Assembly: GCA_964434935.1 (NCBI GenBank)
Contig: CAYSWS010000001.1
Coordinates: 21,455-85,454 of the forward strand
Length of the DNA stretch: 64,000 nt
From: CAYSWS01 sp964434935
Lineage (GTDB): Bacteria > Patescibacteriota > WWE3 > UBA101185 > UBA10185
Direction of reading: 5' to 3'
The position numbers and the translations under genes are program-made. Of this stretch, positions 59,506-64,000 are shown in pieces; within the stretch, counting starts at the first letter, position 1; every line of letters starts with the position of its first letter. The notes below the pieces were generated by a model. That model had not been told where the DNA came from. It saw only the letters and a program-made list of their open reading frames with translations, and ran no database searches.

Positions 59506-59883
59506 ATGCAAAAACAATGCAAATACACAAATGAAGAAACTAAAGAACAATGTAATTCCTTTGCACTTAAGGGAAGTGATTATTGTTTTTCACATGACCC
59601 AAAGAATAAAGATGAAAAGCGAAAAGCAGTTCTCAAAGGTGGGAAAGCTCTTAAGAAAGTTAAGTTAAATCTCCCGGTTGTACCGATACGCACTCCCGAT
59701 GATGTTATATCCATCTTGGAGGAAACTATAAACTTGGTACGTTCAGGGGAATTGCCGGTTAGTAATCCTGCAAATACAATAGGTTTTCTCTGCAGCCACT
59801 TGTTAAAGGCATATGAAATGACCTCTATATCAGACAAACTTGAAACCATTGACCGGTTGATTTTGGAAAGGAGGCAAAAGTAA
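59506..59883 (+). CDS. Small zinc-motif protein of the replication operon
   Basis: The first 35 residues have C5-K-Y...C16...C27-F-S-H, a CxnCxnCxxH treble-clef-like pattern common in small phage and mobile-element proteins. The remaining part is helical (about 60-125). The 125-aa product ends in a one-base overlap with the next start (TAATG). Function is unknown; it could be a DNA-binding accessory or a terminase-small-like protein, but no large terminase is present. Confidence 0.6.
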   Translation: MQKQCKYTNEETKEQCNSFALKGSDYCFSHDPKNKDEKRKAVLKGGKALKKVKLNLPVVPIRTPDDVISILEETINLVRSGELPVSNPANTIGFLCSHLLKAYEMTSISDKLETIDRLILERRQK

Positions 59884-61178
59884 TGGCTAAGGACCTAACT
59901 CCATCAAAGTTATCCTCTCTGGCAAAAACACTATCAGGCAAGGAAGCTGCGCTGTTGGTTATTGATTATCATATTCGTGGGGAGAAAGAAAAGAAAGACT
60001 ACAGTGACGAGGTTAAGACCATTAGTTCTACCATTACATACAGCGACACTCATAGAAGACAGGAATACATTTTCTACCATGATATGTGGCGTAACTGTGG
60101 TTTTTACTCATTAGATTTACAAACAAACGTTATGAATTTGGAGATTTATGCATGGAAGTTCGAAGCTATAAAGCAGGTTATGTATGACAACGGCTTCAAG
60201 TATATGTTATCTAGGTTTATGAATATGCTTCCCAGATACCTTACACAAGAGCAATTTGACGAATTATATTTGAAATGTAGGGAGAAAATGCTAGCGGAGC
60301 AGTTACCCATAGAATGTGTAGCTCAATACGAAGCATTTCAGATCCTAAAAAAAGAAAAACTTGTTCCTGAAAATGTACATTTATGGGTAGATGATGTCTT
60401 TTCAGACAACCAAAAATTGGAGGATGCTTTTGATGAACACATTGATAAAGCTATTAAGGTTTTAGAAGCTGATATTAAAAAGGGGTTACTTAAAGAGATC
60501 AAAGTTAGCGAGAAGGCAGGGTGGTATCACAACGGGGATGAATACATTGGTTCAAGAGGGATATCTGGTGACAGTTGGTATAGCTATGACAAAAAGCTAG
60601 ACACTGGTTACAACGAAATGATTGATGATAAAGGTAAGTTGGTTGAATTTTATGAGGGTGAAGTAGCCATAGCACAGGGCATGGCAGCAAATCTATCCAC
60701 AAAGTATAAGGGTGCTTGTTGGGCGGAGGACCGTAGGAAAGACATGATTGAAAGTATCCAAAAAGACTTATCTTTTGATATGAAGGGCAAAGTAATTTCT
60801 TTTGATGAGGTGTTTGGTCCGATGTTACAAACACTAACAAAGTGGACGAATGAGAGCACACAACAAGCTGTAAACATCTGGGAAGTGCTTAAAAAGGCTC
60901 AGAGAGAGGTTTTTGATGACAAAATAGAGCTGGATACATTTATTGCTGACAAAGCCAAAGAGTCCATTAAAAGACCAAAAGAAGTCATGGGTAGTTTATT
61001 AGAGCATATTAAAGACATATTGAATTTCTTTTCAATGGAAGATAGACCTAAGATAAAAAATGAAGACAAGTACCAGATTATTACGGATCCTGCACCTGAT
61101 GAAAGGTTCGTAGAAGAGCAATTTAGGTCATTGGTAGAAATGGCAGAGAGGGAGAGCGGATACAAATACAAAATGTAA
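59883..61178 (+). CDS. 431-aa protein, function unknown
   Basis: The gene starts in TAATG overlap behind AAAGGAGG. The product is cytoplasmic, helical and charged, with many aromatic residues (DMWRNCGFYSLDLQ; AGWYHNGDEYIG; GDSWYSYDKKL). No catalytic motif, zinc site or membrane segment is apparent. Its size and operon position, between replication genes and the integration genes, resemble portal- or partition-like slots in other elements, but I see no homology and assign no function. Confidence 0.6.
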   Translation: MAKDLTPSKLSSLAKTLSGKEAALLVIDYHIRGEKEKKDYSDEVKTISSTITYSDTHRRQEYIFYHDMWRNCGFYSLDLQTNVMNLEIYAWKFEAIKQVMYDNGFKYMLSRFMNMLPRYLTQEQFDELYLKCREKMLAEQLPIECVAQYEAFQILKKEKLVPENVHLWVDDVFSDNQKLEDAFDEHIDKAIKVLEADIKKGLLKEIKVSEKAGWYHNGDEYIGSRGISGDSWYSYDKKLDTGYNEMIDDKGKLVEFYEGEVAIAQGMAANLSTKYKGACWAEDRRKDMIESIQKDLSFDMKGKVISFDEVFGPMLQTLTKWTNESTQQAVNIWEVLKKAQREVFDDKIELDTFIADKAKESIKRPKEVMGSLLEHIKDILNFFSMEDRPKIKNEDKYQIITDPAPDERFVEEQFRSLVEMAERESGYKYKM

Positions 61179-61200
61179 TCTATTGTAATGTATTGTAATT
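61171..61200. repeat. Three 10-bp tandem repeats before the excisionase-like gene
   Basis: AAATGTAATC, TATTGTAATG and TATTGTAATT follow each other without spacing; the shared core is TGTAAT. They cover the end of the 431-aa gene and the promoter region of the HTH gene. Tandem repeats in helical register suit cooperative binding by a small DNA-bending protein. Confidence 0.7.
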
Positions 61201-61217
61201 TAGTCTATATTTAATTT

Positions 61218-61403
61218 ATGAACGAATATTTAACTACAGAAGAAATAGCAGAACTCCTGAAAGTAAACATAGTTACTGTTAGGCGTTGGATTAAAGGCAA
61301 GAAACTGCCTGCTATGTATATTGGTAAAAGCTACAGAGTGAAAAAGAAAGACTTTGAAAAATTCCTAAAAGACAGGGAAGGAACAAAGGAGGAAAAACAA
61401 TAA
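61218..61403 (+). CDS. Excisionase-family HTH protein
   Basis: The 61-aa product has YLTTEEIAELLKVNIVTVRR, then WIKGKKLPAMYIGKSYRVKK and DFEKFL, the HTH_17/MerR-like fold of excisionases and small transcription regulators. A -10-like TATATT lies six bases before the ATG, a leaderless start. The stop overlaps the recombinase ATG (TAATG), so it is made with the recombinase. It probably controls direction of recombination or represses the element's promoter through the adjacent repeats. Confidence 0.8.
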   Translation: MNEYLTTEEIAELLKVNIVTVRRWIKGKKLPAMYIGKSYRVKKKDFEKFLKDREGTKEEKQ

Positions 61404-63019
61404 TGCTACTTGCCCTATACGCCAGAGTTTCAACACAACGCCAGGAAAACGAGGGAACTATTGATTCCCAGATTGAGGAAATAAAGCGCAAAGCTGATTC
61501 AGAGGGTCACATTATTGTTCAAGAATACCTTGATGACGGCTGGTCAGGGGACATTTTAGCCAGACCTGCGCTAGATAGGTTAAGGGATGATGCCGATAAA
61601 AACATTTGGGAAGGTATTATAGCCTACGATCAGGACAGGATAGGCCGTAGGTACTCGTACCAAGAATTTGTGATGGATGAACTTGAGGAGAAAGGGTTAA
61701 AGGTACTATTTTGTACTTCCTCTAGACCCGAAAATGGTGAGGAAAAGATATTGCAAGGTGTCAAAGGTTTATTTGCGGAGTACGAAAGATTAAAGATTGC
61801 AGAGCGTATGAGGCGGGGTAAATTACACAAAGCTAGAAGTGGATATGTGGTTGGCACGATGGCTCCTTATGGATATACCTACATTCCCAAGCAGGGTGAT
61901 AAAAATGGATATTATGAGGTAAATCCTGCGGAAGCCGAAACCGTAAAGATGATATTTGAAGGTATTGCGTATGAAGGGAAAACGATTCGGGGAGTGGCAA
62001 AGGGTCTTATGGAATTAGGTGTTATACCAAGACGAAGTAAACGAGGTGTATGGAACAGTAGCACACTAACCAGAATGCTTCGTAACGAAACTTACATTGG
62101 TAAAAGCCATTACAATAAGAGCGAATCAATCGTTCCAAAGAACCCAATTAAAGATACTAAATATAAAAAGATCAAAAAAACTAGTAGGGTAATGAGACCG
62201 GAGGAGGAATGGATTGCGATACCAGTGCCTAGAATAGTTTCTGATGACCTTTTTAATAAGGTGGGGGCCCAATTAGCAAAAAATAAGAAATTTAGCCATC
62301 GAAATAAAAAGTATGCATATTTATTGAATGGAATGATTCGTTGTACTTGTGGCAAACCTAGAACAGGGGATGCTGCCCAAAAGGGAAAACATCTGTACTA
62401 CAGATGCACAGATAGAATATACAATCACCCTTTACCCCAAACTTGCCACGAAAAGAATATCAGTGCAGAAGTTACAGACAAGCTTGTATGGCAAAGAACC
62501 GCCCAGTTTATGAGTAATTCCGATTTAATTAAGGGGTATGCTGAAAAGTGGCTAGAGTCAAAGTATGACAAGACAAACGACACTCAGGACTCGGTGGGAA
62601 TCTTGAAAGACGAACTAGATAAAATAAAGAAGGAAGAAGATCGCTATGTTAAAGCCTTTGGTGCAGGTGTAATCAATGAGACACAATTAAAGGAACGGTC
62701 CGAAGAAATAAATAACAACAGAACCGCCCTCCAAAAACAAATAAGAGAAAAGGCACAAAGAATAAAAGATAACACTGTAAATGTTCCAGAACCGCAGCAA
62801 ATAGATGCTTTTTGTAAGCAAGCACAAAAGGTACTTACTACCTTGAGTTTTAAGACAAAACAGGAGATACTACGAAATGTTCTAGACAAGGTAGTAGCCA
62901 ATCAAGAAGAGTTACAAGTTTATGGCTATCTGCCAGTCAGAGAGGAATCATATGTCGAAGTCTGTTCTATCAATAGGGATCGTGGGTTTACCCAACGTGG
63001 GCAAGTCTACGTTATTTAA
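61403..63019 (+). CDS. Large serine recombinase (integrated form)
   Basis: The 538-aa product has a resolvase domain (about 1-145) with catalytic S10 in LYARVSTQRQ, the Arg motif YDQDRIGR and the later ERLKIAERMRRG. A recombinase domain follows (about 160-280), then a zinc-ribbon domain (about 295-345, MIRCTCGKPR...YRCTD) and a coiled coil (about 370-470). The ATG is behind AAAGGAGG. Codons 526-538 run through the att core into host ychF, so the last 11 residues are host sequence in a foreign frame. Joining to the left end instead gives 580 aa. It catalyses insertion into ychF. Confidence 0.93.
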   Translation: MLLALYARVSTQRQENEGTIDSQIEEIKRKADSEGHIIVQEYLDDGWSGDILARPALDRLRDDADKNIWEGIIAYDQDRIGRRYSYQEFVMDELEEKGLKVLFCTSSRPENGEEKILQGVKGLFAEYERLKIAERMRRGKLHKARSGYVVGTMAPYGYTYIPKQGDKNGYYEVNPAEAETVKMIFEGIAYEGKTIRGVAKGLMELGVIPRRSKRGVWNSSTLTRMLRNETYIGKSHYNKSESIVPKNPIKDTKYKKIKKTSRVMRPEEEWIAIPVPRIVSDDLFNKVGAQLAKNKKFSHRNKKYAYLLNGMIRCTCGKPRTGDAAQKGKHLYYRCTDRIYNHPLPQTCHEKNISAEVTDKLVWQRTAQFMSNSDLIKGYAEKWLESKYDKTNDTQDSVGILKDELDKIKKEEDRYVKAFGAGVINETQLKERSEEINNNRTALQKQIREKAQRIKDNTVNVPEPQQIDAFCKQAQKVLTTLSFKTKQEILRNVLDKVVANQEELQVYGYLPVREESYVEVCSINRDRGFTQRGQVYVI

Positions 63020-64000
63020 TTCATTATTAAAGCGTCAGGCGGCGCTGGCGGCCAGTTATCCCTTTGCTACCATCGAACCAAATGTGGGTATTGTAGAGGT
63101 GCCTGATGAGAGGCTGCAAAGGCTTGTGGTGGTGGCCAAGAAGGAGTTTGCTAATAAGGAAGGAGCATGTCCGGAAAAAGTCACACACGCCACCATAAAA
63201 TTCATTGACATCGCTGGATTGGTGGAGGGAGCGCATAGGGGAGAGGGCTTGGGCAATAAATTCTTATCCCACATCAGGGAGGTTGACGCCATTTTGCACG
63301 TACTGCGGGGTTTCGAAGATGTGAACGTGGATAGGGCGGGGTCTGTTTCTCCGCAGAAAGACATTGAGCTTATTAATACGGAGTTGATGCTGGCAGACCT
63401 GCAGACCATCGACAATAGGATGGCTTCCAAGAAGTTCGCCCAAGATAAGCAATTTTTAACTACGGTCAAGGAAAATTTGGAGAAGGGGATACCTGTAAGA
63501 TCCATGACAATGTCCGATGAGCAAAAAGAGTATGTGAGAACGCTGTCTCTGTTGACACAAAAGCCTATGCTGTTAGTCATGAACGTGGGCGAGGCAAAAC
63601 TAAAAGAGAACTCGGATCCGCAATACATTTATATATGTGCCAAGCTGGAGTCAGATCTAGCCTCTTTTAATGAAGAAGAAAGAAAAGATTATTTAGCTCA
63701 ACTGGGAGTAGAGGAGGCCGGCTTGGATAGAGTTATTCGAAAAAGCTACGAAATACTAGGATTACAATCATTTTTTACATATGGACCAAAAGAGGTCAGG
63801 GCTTGGACCATTAAAAAAGGCATGAAAGCGCCCCAAGCCGCCGGTGTTATCCATACTGATTTTGAGCGCGGGTACATAAGCAGCGAGGTCATAGATCTTG
63901 GGAAGCTGGAAGAGGCGGGGAGTTGGAAAATAGCCAAAGAGAAAGGTTTTGTGAGGATGGAGGGTAAGGAGTATGTCATGCGGGAGGGGGATGTGGTTTT
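62952..64000 (+). CDS. ychF: Ribosome-associated GTPase/ATPase YchF, with element-supplied start (partial)
   Basis: The frame opens with ATG at 62952 and runs off the window edge with about 349 codons, only a few residues short of a full YchF. MSKSVLSIGI is encoded by the element; from VGLPNVGKST onward it is host DNA. Further motifs: GGxG-type loop DIAGLVEGAHRGEGLGNKF, NVGE in place of NKxD (typical of YchF, which prefers ATP), and the C-terminal TGS domain with FFTYGPKEVRAWTIKKG. An AGAGG lies seven bases before the ATG, inside the recombinase gene. It is translated from the element's transcript in place of its own leaderless promoter. Confidence 0.95.
   Translation, partial: MSKSVLSIGIVGLPNVGKSTLFNSLLKRQAALAASYPFATIEPNVGIVEVPDERLQRLVVVAKKEFANKEGACPEKVTHATIKFIDIAGLVEGAHRGEGLGNKFLSHIREVDAILHVLRGFEDVNVDRAGSVSPQKDIELINTELMLADLQTIDNRMASKKFAQDKQFLTTVKENLEKGIPVRSMTMSDEQKEYVRTLSLLTQKPMLLVMNVGEAKLKENSDPQYIYICAKLESDLASFNEEERKDYLAQLGVEEAGLDRVIRKSYEILGLQSFFTYGPKEVRAWTIKKGMKAPQAAGVIHTDFERGYISSEVIDLGKLEEAGSWKIAKEKGFVRMEGKEYVMREGDVV
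62968..62981 (+). repeat. Right attachment-site core (attR)
   Basis: TATCAATAGGGATC, the partner of the core at 47467-47480 (12 of 14 identical). Element DNA lies on its left, host ychF on its right. The Leu-Ser-Ile-Gly-Ile codons are kept across the junction, so the YchF sequence after the new start is unchanged. Confidence 0.85.

Larger units (their letters stand above)
47472..62977 (+). mobile_element. Integrative element of about 15.5 kb inserted in ychF
   Basis: The boundaries are set by the split ychF and the 14-bp att cores; the exact crossover within them is unknown. The left part (to about 53.4 kb) carries an ABC exporter, a two-component system, a PepSY protein and a secreted protein. 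The right part carries replication and integration genes. Base composition is visibly more AT-rich than in the flanking housekeeping genes. The large serine recombinase at the right end overlaps the ychF start. No capsid, terminase or tail protein is recognised and no conjugation protein is seen, so a plasmid-like or satellite element is more likely than a complete prophage. Confidence 0.88.

Noticed and set aside
63056..63628. 190-aa minus-strand frame
   Set aside because: It is fully antisense to ychF, whose motifs are continuous on the plus strand.
1..64000. Alternative genetic code (UGA as Gly, as in some Patescibacteria)
   Set aside because: UGA ends conserved genes at the right place, e.g. 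in the mreC/mreD, mreD/mrdA and frr/rseP ATGA overlaps, and no conserved frame needs UGA read-through.

Overview
The window looks like a chromosomal scaffold of a Patescibacteria / Candidate Phyla Radiation bacterium, probably near the Microgenomates or Katanobacteria groups. I infer this from small versions of core genes (a 151-aa EF-Ts, a 101-aa YqeY), compact information-processing operons, an Mre/PBP2 wall-elongation cluster, and very large secreted beta-rich proteins of the kind common in that radiation. UGA is used as a normal stop, for example in the mreC/mreD and mreD/mrdA ATGA overlaps, so the UGA-recoding lineages are excluded. One 100-base run of N (23796-23895) marks an assembly gap.

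Layout. 1-18.3 kb is an envelope and surface region: the tail of a probable isoaspartyl methyltransferase, membrane-anchored Ig-like and LytR_C proteins, an MFS transporter, a 1420-aa modular secreted protein with a beta-propeller partner, a TSP3-repeat protein, and three related secreted proteins around a DUF916-like membrane protein. 18.4-21.5 kb holds a Tat-exported protein with an M49-like HExxGH motif, four tRNA genes (Trp, Thr-GGU, Tyr, Thr-UGU), a broken tRNA-Thr half and a small membrane protein. 21.5-29.6 kb has rpmB, fmt, def, the gap, then mreB-mreC-mreD-mrdA and dprA. 29.6-40.9 kb is a run of housekeeping genes: topA, rpsB-tsf, frr-rseP, rpsU-yqeY-ybeY-pth, dnaX-recR and cysS. 40.9-44.9 kb carries two tandem ~650-aa surface paralogs. 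45-47.4 kb has small genes, thyX and a SurA_N-like membrane protein.

The main discovery is an integrated element of about 15.5 kb (about 47472-62977) inserted into codons 4-7 of ychF. The native ychF promoter and first seven codons remain at 47447-47480. The rest of ychF starts at 62952 from a start codon supplied by the element. The crossover also lies inside the element's own serine-recombinase gene. Joining the right end to the left end in frame rebuilds a 580-aa recombinase, whereas the integrated gene encodes 538 aa whose last 11 codons are host ychF read in another frame. Integration therefore swaps the 3' end of the recombinase gene and the 5' end of ychF at once, recalling the split integrase genes of archaeal SSV viruses.

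The left half of the element is cargo: a secreted protein, a two-permease ABC exporter with its ATPase, an OmpR-type regulator with its histidine kinase, and a PepSY protein. All four cargo promoters carry the same pair of hexamers, spaced 11 bp apart, 10-11 nt upstream of the -10 box, which suggests one regulon of the element's own regulator. The right half is a replication/integration module: a sigma-region-2-like protein, a DUF5659-like protein, a primase-helicase, a zinc-motif protein, two unknown proteins, an excisionase-like HTH protein and the recombinase. No capsid, tail or terminase gene was recognised, so a plasmid-like integrative element is the best description.

A genome-wide style is visible: many first genes of transcripts have no Shine-Dalgarno sequence and start 6-8 nt after a -10 box (leaderless), while genes inside operons more often have strong Shine-Dalgarno sites.
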